Source of the DNA: an uncultured Verrucomicrobiota bacterium
GTDB taxonomy: Bacteria; Verrucomicrobiota; Kiritimatiellia; Kiritimatiellales; Pontiellaceae
DNA length: 64,000 nt
Assembly (NCBI GenBank): GCA_913065005.1
Contig: CAJYAJ010000001.1
Coordinates: forward strand, 1-64,000
Reading direction: 5' to 3'
Shown here: positions 23,950 through 32,289 of the stretch, piece after piece
How the letters are laid out: each line of letters begins with the position of its first letter
How positions within the stretch are numbered: the first letter of the stretch is position 1
Made by a program: the position numbers and the translations under genes
The notes under the pieces: generated by a model
The model's input: the letters and a program-made list of their open reading frames with translations, nothing else
Databases searched by the model: none
Told to the model about the DNA's origin: nothing

Positions 23950-24165
23950 TTGTTCGCGCTCTTGCTCAGTCTTACCGGCTGTTTTTCGATCTCTTTTTTG
24001 AAGGACGATGGTGCGGGCAAGGTGGAGGCTAACGTGGAGTCGGGTGCATTAGATGCGATCCCTTCCTCCGAAGCGCGGACGGCTTCCGATTCAAAACCGT
24101 TAAAACCGATGCTCTTTGAGGAATCGATTCAGATCTCCGCACCCGATACCACCCAGACGCTCTAA
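23950..24165 (+). CDS. Small putative lipoprotein
   Basis: Short ORF with TTG start and lipobox-like LLLSLTGC; upstream of hisB. Confidence 0.4.
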   Translation: MFALLLSLTGCFSISFLKDDGAGKVEANVESGALDAIPSSEARTASDSKPLKPMLFEESIQISAPDTTQTL

Positions 24166-24234
24166 GCCAGTTCAGCGTCGATTCGTTCTTGATGGAGCTC
24201 GGTGGGGGTCGTATGTTCACCAAGAGGGTCTATT

Positions 24235-24840
24235 ATGAGTACACGAACAGCATCGATTGAGAGAAACACATCTGAAACACAAATTGCCTTGGCGTTGAAT
24301 ATAGATGGTTCGGGAAACTACACCAATGACACCCCGATTCCTTTCTTGAATCACATGCTGGATCTATTTGCGAAACACGCCTTGCTCGATTTAGAGATTA
24401 AAGCTACGGGTGATGTAGAGGTGGATTATCATCACCTGGTTGAAGACGTTGGGATTGTGTTGGGAAGTGCCTTTAAGGAAGCGGTCGGAGATCGCAAAGG
24501 GATCAACCGCTATGGCTTTTGGGTGCTGCCAATGGATGAGGCGCAAGCGCAAGCCGAAGTCTGCCTCGATTTGAGCGGACGTCCGTTCTTCGTCTATACC
24601 TTCGAGCATGAGCAGAAATATATCCGCGATTTTGACGTCACGATCATAAAGCATTTTTGGCGTTCCTTCTCGGATGCTGCTCAGATGAACCTGCACATTG
24701 AGCTGAAGTTTGGCGAAGATTTGCACCACTGTATTGAAGCTGTCTTTAAAGCCGTGGCGCGTGCCATGCGTATGGCGTGCGCACAAGATCCCCGTGCACT
24801 CGATCAAGTGCCTTCCAGCAAAGGGCGACTCGGAACATGA
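24235..24840 (+). CDS. hisB: Imidazoleglycerol-phosphate dehydratase
   Basis: RTASIERNTSETQIALALNIDGSG, FLNHMLDLFAKH, DVEVDYHHLVEDVGIVLG. Confidence 0.96.
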   Translation: MSTRTASIERNTSETQIALALNIDGSGNYTNDTPIPFLNHMLDLFAKHALLDLEIKATGDVEVDYHHLVEDVGIVLGSAFKEAVGDRKGINRYGFWVLPMDEAQAQAEVCLDLSGRPFFVYTFEHEQKYIRDFDVTIIKHFWRSFSDAAQMNLHIELKFGEDLHHCIEAVFKAVARAMRMACAQDPRALDQVPSSKGRLGT

Positions 24841-24847
24841 GGCATTC

Positions 24848-25468
24848 ATGATCGGTGTGATTGATTATGGCATGGGCAACCTCGGCAGTGTGGTGAACGC
24901 TCTGCGCTATCTCGAGCAAGATGTACGCCTCATTGAGCGCCGAGAGGAGGCGGATCGATGCGATGCATTAATCCTGCCCGGGGTCGGTGCATTTGGCGAC
25001 TGCATGGAGCATCTCGAAGCACATGGTTTTGTGGAGTTGATTCGCGAGTGGGTTGCCGCTGGACGGCCGTTAATGGGCATCTGCTTGGGGCTACAAGCGC
25101 TGTTTGCCGCCTCGGAAGAGTCACCCGGAGTGGCTGGACTCTCGCTTTTTGAAGGTACGGTGAAACGCTTTGATCTGCCTGCAGATCTCAAAGTACCGCA
25201 GATTGGCTGGAACCGTGTGGAAGCGGTGCAACCTGACTGCCCGATGTTTACGGGCATCGAGCCCAACGCTCACTTTTATCTCGTACACTCGTTCTATGTC
25301 GATACGCCTGATAGCGGGTTGATCGCTGGCAAAACAAACTATGGCATCGACTACTGCTCCTGTATTTGGCGCGACAATGTTTTTGCCACTCAGTTCCACC
25401 CCGAGAAATCCCAAGCAGTTGGGCTGCAGATGCTCAAAAACTTTGCCGACTGGTCGGCGGGGGTTTAA
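24848..25468 (+). CDS. hisH: Imidazole glycerol phosphate synthase subunit HisH
   Basis: MIGVIDYGMGNLGSVVNAL, LPGVGAFGDCM, GICLGLQALF, ATQFHPEKSQAVGLQML. Confidence 0.96.
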   Translation: MIGVIDYGMGNLGSVVNALRYLEQDVRLIERREEADRCDALILPGVGAFGDCMEHLEAHGFVELIREWVAAGRPLMGICLGLQALFAASEESPGVAGLSLFEGTVKRFDLPADLKVPQIGWNRVEAVQPDCPMFTGIEPNAHFYLVHSFYVDTPDSGLIAGKTNYGIDYCSCIWRDNVFATQFHPEKSQAVGLQMLKNFADWSAGV

Positions 25469-25725
25469 GCGGCCTCCTCATCGCCCAGTGTCCAGCTAGG
25501 GAAAACAAGCACAGCAGGATGGCACTTCAAGGCTCTTGCTAATACCTTCGCTCGTTCTACGCCGAGGTTAACACGACCGTTCTCAATCGCAGAGAGCGTT
25601 GATTGTGGAATACCGGTCTCTTCCGCCAGTTGTGACTGACTCAGCTCCTGCAATTCCCGCATGATGCGAACCGATTCCGCTACTGACACTTCCACCGTCT
25701 TCTTTGCTTTTCTGTACTGTTTCAT
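25465..25725 (-). CDS. Xre-family helix-turn-helix protein (antitoxin-like)
   Basis: MRELQELSQSQLAEETGIPQSTLSAIENGRVNLGVERAKVLARALK HTH_3; start chosen at MKQYRKAKKT. Confidence 0.85.
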   Translation of the reverse strand: MKQYRKAKKTVEVSVAESVRIMRELQELSQSQLAEETGIPQSTLSAIENGRVNLGVERAKVLARALKCHPAVLVFPSWTLGDEEAA

Positions 25726-25726
25726 T

Positions 25727-26046
25727 CTATTTTCTCCGATAATCATGCGGGTTAATATCGAGTACCTTCACATAACAGATTCGGTTCTCCAATCGGTAGA
25801 GGTGTAAGAGAGCTATATCTACACCTTTTTCTGGTCGAGATACGGGAATAGAAGGAATAACCCTCTTTTTTTGGACATAGTTTTTGCAGGTGCTCACAAA
25901 CAATAAATTCCGGCCATTGAAGTGTAAAAACTGGATCTATATGATGCTCCTTTGTTAGCGTTAAGAGTTTAAATTTTATATCGTTAATATCAGTTCAATT
26001 TCGATGCTTCTTCGGTAGTAATGAGTTTTAGTTCGGTGTCATCCAT
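25727..26046 (-). pseudogene. Frameshifted small gene just upstream of the HTH gene (possible decayed toxin partner)
   Basis: Minus-strand reading resumes across frames: MDDTELKLITTEEASK / DIKFKLLTLTKEHHIDPVFTLQWPEFIVCEHLQKL / VQKKRVIPSIPVSRPEKGVDIALLHLYRLENRICYVKVLDINPHDYRRK*, whose stop lies 1 nt before the HTH start ATG. Confidence 0.5.
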
Positions 26047-26162
26047 ATGAGAACTATGTATAAAAAGAAATATATCTTTTTTAGTACTTCTAAAGAAAAA
26101 TTAAAAAAATAAGAATATATTATTTGGAGGTTGAAAGTATTGGGATTGCAGTGGTTTGGGGT

Positions 26163-27419
26163 TTAAGCCTGCGGGAGGGCGTGGGTGAGGGCGTGGATGG
26201 CGTGGGTGAGTTGTTCGTCGGTGATGATGAGGGGGGGCATGAGGTAGAGGACGGTGCCGAGGGGGCGGAAGAGGTAGCCGGCTTGGCGTAGGGTCTGTTT
26301 GATGTGGGGCATTTGGTCGGCGTATTGGGGGTGGAGTTCGACGACGCCGATCATGCCGAGAAAGCGGGTCTCTTTGACGGAGGGGTGTTGGTTGAGCGGT
26401 TCCATGAGCTGGCGCATGAGGGCGGCTTTTTGTTGGGTTTTGGCGACGGTGTTTTCGGCTTCATAGATACGGAGGGCGGCGAGGGCGGCGGCGCAGCCGA
26501 TGGGGTGTCCGGCGTAGGTGTTGCCGTGGTAGAAGGTGCTGTCGCGGTCGCCTAGGTTGGTGAAGGTGTCGTAGAGCTGGTCTTTGATGATGCAGGCGCT
26601 AAGGGGCATGTAGCCGCCGGTGAGGGCTTTGCCGACGCAGACAAGGTCGGGGTCGATGCTGGCGTGGTTGTGGGCGAAGCGTTCGCCGGTGCGTCCGAAG
26701 CCCATGGCGATTTCATCTACAATGAGGAGGATTTCGTTCTCTTTGCAGCAGTCGGCGAGTTGTTTGAGATAGCCGGCGGGATACATCTTCATGCCGGCGG
26801 AGCCGAGACAGAGGGGTTCGAGGATGATGGCGGCGAGGTGGTTGGCATGGGCGGTGATGAGGGTTCGGCTGGGTTCAAAGCCGTTGGGATCGGCTGGGGT
26901 GGGTTGGGGAAAGGGGAGCTTGGCGGTGTGGGTGATGATTTCGCTGTAGGGTTCGTGGAAGTGGTCGACAAAGCCGACGCCGAGGGCACCGAGGGAGTCG
27001 CCGTGATAGCCTTGGTCCATGCCGATGAGGGCTTTTTTTTCGGGGCGGCCGATGTTGTGCCAGTATTGAACGGCAATCTTGAGGGCGGCTTCTACGGCGC
27101 TGGCGCCGTCGCTGGCGAATACGACGTGGCGGTCGGGGGTGGGCATGAGATGGGCGAGGGTTTCGGCGAGTTCGATGACGTTGGGGTGGGTCATGCCGCC
27201 GGTGATGGAGTGCTGGAGGGTGCCGGCTTGTTGTTGGATGGCTTGGACGATTTGGGGGTGGTTGTGACCGAGGGCGCAGGCCCACCAGCTGGAGACGACG
27301 TCAACATAGCGGTTGCCTTGGTCGTCGTAGAGATGGATGCCATCGCCGCGGACGATGTGGGGGAAGTTGCCGGCTTGGATGGCGGAGAAGGGGGTGTAGG
27401 GATGAAAGAGGTGGCTCAT
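26163..27419 (-). CDS. bioA: Adenosylmethionine-8-amino-7-oxononanoate aminotransferase
   Basis: DVVSSWWACALGHNHPQIVQAI, FASDGASAVEAALKIAVQYW, DEIAMGFGRTGERFAHNHA, GKALTGGYMPLSA. Confidence 0.97.
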   Translation of the reverse strand: MSHLFHPYTPFSAIQAGNFPHIVRGDGIHLYDDQGNRYVDVVSSWWACALGHNHPQIVQAIQQQAGTLQHSITGGMTHPNVIELAETLAHLMPTPDRHVVFASDGASAVEAALKIAVQYWHNIGRPEKKALIGMDQGYHGDSLGALGVGFVDHFHEPYSEIITHTAKLPFPQPTPADPNGFEPSRTLITAHANHLAAIILEPLCLGSAGMKMYPAGYLKQLADCCKENEILLIVDEIAMGFGRTGERFAHNHASIDPDLVCVGKALTGGYMPLSACIIKDQLYDTFTNLGDRDSTFYHGNTYAGHPIGCAAALAALRIYEAENTVAKTQQKAALMRQLMEPLNQHPSVKETRFLGMIGVVELHPQYADQMPHIKQTLRQAGYLFRPLGTVLYLMPPLIITDEQLTHAIHALTHALPQA

Positions 27420-28129
27420 GGAAGGATCTTTTCTAGGATTTCTTGGGTTAACGATTGCGCGGCTGCAGGCAGCTTGGAAAAGGGAATGGGGGTGGGCGTG
27501 TCGAGTTCGGGGATGTAGGGAATGGTTCCTAACCAGGGGGTTTGCCCGAATTCGGCAATGGTGCGGGCGTTGTCGGGCTCGGTGAAGTCGCTGCCATTGG
27601 GGCGAGTGTGGATGAAGACGAAGCCGGCGATGGGGAGGTTACGCTGATGGAGGGCTTGGATGGTGAGGAGGGTGTGGTTGATGGTGCCGAGTCCGGGACG
27701 GGCGGCGATGAGAATGGGGAGTTGAAGTTCGGTCATGAGATCGAGCATGGTTTCTTGTCGGTTGAGGGGAACGAGGGCACCGCCGGCGCCTTCGATGAGG
27801 AGGCTTTGTGCATGGGGGCAGAGGGTATGATAGGCGTCGACTAGGTGTTGAAGGCTGAGGGGGCGGTTTTCCATTTCGGCGGCGAGGTGGGGGGAGCAGG
27901 CGGGGGTGTAGCAGGCGGGGGCCATGAGGGCTTTGAGGGCGGGGTCGGCTGGGATGCCGCTGAGGGCGAGGGCGTAATCGAGGTCGGGGATGTTTTCGGT
28001 GCAGCCACTTTGGGCGGGCTTCATGGGAAGAACATGGTGTCCGCGTTGGTGGAGGGCGGCGAGAAGGAGGGCGGTTAAAACGGTTTTGCCGGCGTCGGTG
28101 TCGGTTCCGGTGATGAAGAAGCTGTTCAT
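27416..28129 (-). CDS. bioD: Dethiobiotin synthetase
   Basis: FFITGTDTDAGKTVLTALLLAAL, LPMKPAQSGC, LLIEGAGGALVPLN. Confidence 0.96.
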   Translation of the reverse strand: MNSFFITGTDTDAGKTVLTALLLAALHQRGHHVLPMKPAQSGCTENIPDLDYALALSGIPADPALKALMAPACYTPACSPHLAAEMENRPLSLQHLVDAYHTLCPHAQSLLIEGAGGALVPLNRQETMLDLMTELQLPILIAARPGLGTINHTLLTIQALHQRNLPIAGFVFIHTRPNGSDFTEPDNARTIAEFGQTPWLGTIPYIPELDTPTPIPFSKLPAAAQSLTQEILEKILP

Positions 28130-28131
28130 GG

Positions 28132-28902
28132 TCAGGCGGCCTCTGGTTTTTTTAGGAGATAACGGGCGGTTTCGTAGGTGGCGTAGATGCCGCCGGCGGT
28201 CGCGTGGTTGGTTTCGTAGGCGTGGATGAGGGCGGTGAGTTCGCTGCGGTTGAGGGGGCGGTCATTTTGGGGGAGGGTGGTGACGCCTTGTTCGTGGATG
28301 GCTTGGAGAAAGTCGCGGGTGTTGGGATAGATGTGGCGGCGTTCGGCGGTGGCGGAATAGATGATGTCGAAGCCGGTGGTTTGGATTTGTTCGGTGATGT
28401 GGTTTTCGGTGGGGAGGGTGAGCCCGATGCCTTTGGTGGGGGCAATACGGCGGCGGAGTTCGCGGAGTTCCCAGAGGGTACCGCGAAGCATGAGACCGAG
28501 GAGGAAGTGGCCGCCGGGGTGGAGGGAGTTGTAGAGGTTTTGTAGGGTGGCGGGGAGGTTGGTGGACCAGTGGAGGGCGGCGCTTGAGGCGATGAGGGTG
28601 TAGGATTGTTGGGGGGTGTATGTTTCGGCGTCGGCTTGAATCCAATTGATTTGGCGGAGATGATTGAGGCGGGTTTGGCTTTGTTCGATCATCTCTTTTG
28701 CGAGATCGATGGCGTCGATGGGGGTGGTTGGATAGCGGGTGGCAAGTTGTTCGGTGAGTAGACCGGTTCCAGCGCCTACGTCGAGAATCCGATGGGGGCT
28801 TATTGGGGGTGCTTTTTCGAGTAAGGCGTTGATCAGTTCGAGCTGGGGGGCGGCGTGTTGATCGTAGGTTGATGCTGCGTTTGAAAATCGGTTGTGGTTC
28901 AT
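28132..28902 (-). CDS. bioC: Malonyl-[ACP] O-methyltransferase BioC
   Basis: NRFSNAASTYDQHAAPQLELINALL; SAM motif ILDVGAGTGLLTEQLATRYP; located next to bioD. Confidence 0.93.
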   Translation of the reverse strand: MNHNRFSNAASTYDQHAAPQLELINALLEKAPPISPHRILDVGAGTGLLTEQLATRYPTTPIDAIDLAKEMIEQSQTRLNHLRQINWIQADAETYTPQQSYTLIASSAALHWSTNLPATLQNLYNSLHPGGHFLLGLMLRGTLWELRELRRRIAPTKGIGLTLPTENHITEQIQTTGFDIIYSATAERRHIYPNTRDFLQAIHEQGVTTLPQNDRPLNRSELTALIHAYETNHATAGGIYATYETARYLLKKPEAA

Positions 28903-28992
28903 TTTTCCCTCGTCATAAAAAGATAGGGAAAGAAGATGGAAATTGCAAACGCAACCGTTGCGTAGGAGCAGGGGGTTCGATAGAATCACAAT

Positions 28993-29889
28993 ATGATTGT
29001 AGAATTAGCAGCGTTTTTGAATTTAAGTGAGATGGTGGCGGAGCATCTGGTTTATACGTTGGGGGCGTTGGTTGTTTTCGTGGCATTGCGGCTGATTACA
29101 TCGATGATCATTCGGCGAAATGTTCAAGATGAGAAGCGATCGTATAATTTGCGCAAGACGTTTACGTATGTGTATTCGGGGTTGTTTTTGTTTTCAATGG
29201 GGTCGATTTGGCTGAATGGGATGGATTCGATCGGAACGTTCTTGGGGTTAACGAGTGCGGGCTTGGCGATTGCGTTGCACGATACGATTGCGAATTTGGC
29301 GGGGTTTTTCTTTATTGAGGCGCGGAAGCCGTTCCGAGTGGGTGAGCGGGTGGAGATCAATGGGGTGCAGGGCGATGTGATCGATGTCCGGTTGTTTCAG
29401 TTTAGTATTGTGGAGGTGGGTAATTGGGTGGATGCGGATCAGAGTACGGGTCGGATTATTCACGTGCCAAATAGCCATGTGTTGAAGTATCCGACGGCGA
29501 ATTCGCATGTGGGGTTTGAGTATATTTGGAATGAAATTCCGGTATTGATCACGTTTGAGAGTGATTGGAGGCGGGCGAAGGAGTTGATGTTGGCAATTGC
29601 GGGTGAGCAGGCTGAATCGCTTTCTACGGGGGCGCAAAATCAGATTCGCCGAGCGGCACGGAAGTATTTAATTGTGGCGGGCAAGTTAACGCCGATTGTC
29701 TATACGAGTGTAAAGGATTCGGGGGTGATGCTGACGATTCGGTATCTGGTGAACCCGCGGATGCGGCGCGGTACGGAGCAAAAAATCTGGGAAGAGATTT
29801 TGACGGCATTTCAGGCGGAACCTCAGATCGATTTGGCGTACCCAACGATTCGGTATTTTACGCCAGGAAATGTTCTGCCGCCTGCATAG
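28993..29889 (+). CDS. Mechanosensitive ion channel (MscS family)
   Basis: GLTSAGLAIALHDTIANLAGFFFIEARKPFRVGERVEINGVQGDVIDV pore/beta domain motif. Confidence 0.92.
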   Translation: MIVELAAFLNLSEMVAEHLVYTLGALVVFVALRLITSMIIRRNVQDEKRSYNLRKTFTYVYSGLFLFSMGSIWLNGMDSIGTFLGLTSAGLAIALHDTIANLAGFFFIEARKPFRVGERVEINGVQGDVIDVRLFQFSIVEVGNWVDADQSTGRIIHVPNSHVLKYPTANSHVGFEYIWNEIPVLITFESDWRRAKELMLAIAGEQAESLSTGAQNQIRRAARKYLIVAGKLTPIVYTSVKDSGVMLTIRYLVNPRMRRGTEQKIWEEILTAFQAEPQIDLAYPTIRYFTPGNVLPPA

Positions 29890-30511
29890 TTTGTTCAAAC
29901 GCATGGGCGGCGAGGGCGTGTCCGTGTCCTTTATATGAAATAAATTCACTTTGGGGCAGGTGGTTGTGTAGCCATTGTGCGGCTCCGATGGGAATGATTT
30001 GATCTTGGGTGCCGTGCATGATGAGTACGGGAATGGAGATCGAGGGGATGAGAGTTCTTAGATCGGTTTTGCGCAAATAGTCGAGTCCTTGATGGAGGGC
30101 GGGCAGGTCGAGGGGGGGGGGCTGTTTTTTTTGGTGGCTGGGGCGGTGCGGGGCGTGGACATTTTTGAAGAAGGTTTGAATTAGGGTGTGTGGATCTTGG
30201 TCGAGCTGTTTTTGCATCCGTTTCAAGATGCGGGGGGCGGTGCCGTGTTCGTAGTCGGGTTGTTTGCAGAAGCAGGCGGTTCCAGACAGTAAAACGAGTT
30301 TTTGACACCGTTTGGGAAGTTGTTCAAAGGCGATGAGCCCGCCCATGGAACCGGTTAGGATGGCATCAGCTTGGGGTAGTGTTTGTTGCGTGAGGGCAGT
30401 GGCTCCGCTGAGGAGCTGGACGTCGAAGTGAGTGGCTAGTCGGTCTCCGAGGGGTTGGATGGCGTTTGTGCTGTGGGCCCAGCCGGAAATAATGAGAAGA
30501 GTCTTTTTCAT
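29858..30511 (-). CDS. BioH-like alpha/beta hydrolase
   Basis: Nucleophile elbow GSMGG; HGTQDQIIP and GHGHAL acid/His motifs; ATGA overlap with bioF. Confidence 0.75.
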   Translation of the reverse strand: MKKTLLIISGWAHSTNAIQPLGDRLATHFDVQLLSGATALTQQTLPQADAILTGSMGGLIAFEQLPKRCQKLVLLSGTACFCKQPDYEHGTAPRILKRMQKQLDQDPHTLIQTFFKNVHAPHRPSHQKKQPPPLDLPALHQGLDYLRKTDLRTLIPSISIPVLIMHGTQDQIIPIGAAQWLHNHLPQSEFISYKGHGHALAAHAFEQTMQAAEHFLA

Positions 30512-31668
30512 GATGGGATGGCGCGAATGATAGCACGGGTGGCGCGGTCGATATCGTCGTCGGTGTGGGCGAGGGTGAGGCTGATGCGTAGACGGGCGGT
30601 ACCTTCTGGAACAGTGGGGGGGCGAATGGCTCCGACGAGGATATCTTGTTCTTTGAGGGAGGCGGCGATGTGCATGGCTTGATGGTTATCTCCAATAACG
30701 ATAGGAATAATCTGACTGGCAGATTGGAGTGTGTTGAGTCCGTGAGATTGAAGTGCTTTACGAAAATGGGCGGCTTTTTCGAGTAGGCGTGTGCCCAAGT
30801 CGGGTTCGTTTTCGAGAATTTCTAAGGCGCCGAGGGCGGTGCCGAGTTGAGCGGGCGGGGGCGCGGTGGTGTAGATGAAGGATCGGGAGGTTTGGATGAG
30901 GTGCTGGCGGAGGAGGGCGGTGCCGCAGATATAGCCGCCGTAGCCGGCGAGGGCTTTACTGAGGGTGCCCATGGTGAGGGTGGTGGCGGATTGGAGGTTA
31001 TGTTCGTGGATGCGTCCGCTTCCGGTGGGACCGAAAATACCCATAGCATGGGCTTCGTCGACCATGAGCATGGCGTTGTGATTGGCGGCTAGGAAGGCGA
31101 TTTCGGGGAGGGGGGCGAGGTCGCCATCCATACTGAAAAGCGATTCGGTGAGGATGAGGCGGCGGCGTCCATTGGCGGGATGTTGTTCGAGGCGGTGTTG
31201 AAGGTCTGTGGGGTCGTTGTGTTTGAAGCGGATGAGTTTGGCACCGGAGAGGCGGGCACCGTCGAGCATGCAGGCGTGGATGAGGCGGTCGGCGAAGATG
31301 AGATCGTGACGATCGACGAGGTGGGGAATCGTGCCGAGGCTGGTGAGGTAGCCGGAGCCGTAGAGGAGGGCGGCGGGTTGATTTTTGCAAGCGGCGAGGC
31401 GGGTTTCGAGTTCTTCGTGGAGAGGGAGGGTGCCGCTGACGAGGCGGGAGGCGGTGGCACCGGTGCCGTATTCTTCGAGGGCGGTTCGGGCGCGTTCGAT
31501 GAGGTGGGGGTGGTGGGCGAGGTTGAGGTAGTCGTTGCCGGAGAAGTTGAGAATGCGTTTTCTGTTCTCTTTGATGATACCGCCGGTTTGGGCTTGTACA
31601 GAGGCTTGTCGAGTTAACCCGCGTGTGGCGGCCTCATCAAGTTTTTGCTGAATCCAATCTTCTTTCAT
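30508..31668 (-). CDS. bioF: 8-amino-7-oxononanoate synthase
   Basis: ILNFSGNDYLNLAHHPHLIERA, GTGATASRLVSGTLPLHEELE, VDEAHAMGIFGPTGSG, GTLSKALAGYGGY. Confidence 0.96.
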   Translation of the reverse strand: MKEDWIQQKLDEAATRGLTRQASVQAQTGGIIKENRKRILNFSGNDYLNLAHHPHLIERARTALEEYGTGATASRLVSGTLPLHEELETRLAACKNQPAALLYGSGYLTSLGTIPHLVDRHDLIFADRLIHACMLDGARLSGAKLIRFKHNDPTDLQHRLEQHPANGRRRLILTESLFSMDGDLAPLPEIAFLAANHNAMLMVDEAHAMGIFGPTGSGRIHEHNLQSATTLTMGTLSKALAGYGGYICGTALLRQHLIQTSRSFIYTTAPPPAQLGTALGALEILENEPDLGTRLLEKAAHFRKALQSHGLNTLQSASQIIPIVIGDNHQAMHIAASLKEQDILVGAIRPPTVPEGTARLRISLTLAHTDDDIDRATRAIIRAIPS

Positions 31669-31740
31669 GTCTACAGAAGATACCGCTTGAGGGAGGGCTT
31701 GCCTAAACATTTATTCGAATGTCTATGATCTGGTTTTGCT

Positions 31741-32143
31741 TTAGGGGAGGAAGGTGGGATAGGCAACGGCGCGGTAGAAGCAGTTAGAGGTATTATTGGT
31801 GGGAAGTGAAAAGGTACTTGTTTCGGAGGTAAGTTGAAGTTCTACGGGGATGGTTTGCCAGTCGGGTTGGGTGAGGGATTGGGTGGATACCTTCTTCGAG
31901 ATGAATCTCGGTTAATTGGTGACAGGATGCGAAGGCGCGATCGCCGATGGTTGTGATGGGGGTTCCATTGTATTCGGCTGGTGCGCTAATACTGCCCGTG
32001 GCTTCTGGGTTGCAGTTGGTAACTGCATAGCGGGGACCAAGACCATCATCCCATTCAATCTCTCCAAATTGCAGGTCTGAGAGGTCCGCAGCATATGCAC
32101 TGATCAGTCCCAAAAGGAAAAAAGATAGAATGATCGTTTTCAT
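31741..32143 (-). pseudogene. Truncated/frameshifted BspA-type leucine-rich-repeat secreted protein
   Basis: Signal peptide plus one LRR_5-like unit (APAEYNGTPITTIGDRAFASCHQLTEIHLEEGI). A second minus frame then gives VSTQSLTQPDWQTIPVELQLTSETSTFSLPTNNTSNCFYRAVAYPTFLP*. Confidence 0.65.
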
Positions 32144-32289
32144 GTGTTTTTTATAAGATATTAATTACTGAATAATATATAATTTTTTACCTTAATTTGC
32201 ATGTGTCGTATGCCTGACTCTCTCGCTTTTAGATTTATTTTTTGTGTCGCGACTGGTATCGTGAGTTTTTGTGAATTAGGGAGTCTGTA

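Noticed and set aside
26664-27518. 284-aa plus-strand ORF antisense to bioA
   Set aside because: Low-complexity Gly/Val/Glu composition, no recognisable domain, and fully explained by strand skew over a confident bioA on the other strand.
28204-28545. 113-aa plus-strand ORF within bioC (and similar ORFs at 27542..27844 and 31180..31617)
   Set aside because: Same skew artefact; overlapping genes on the minus strand have clear family motifs.
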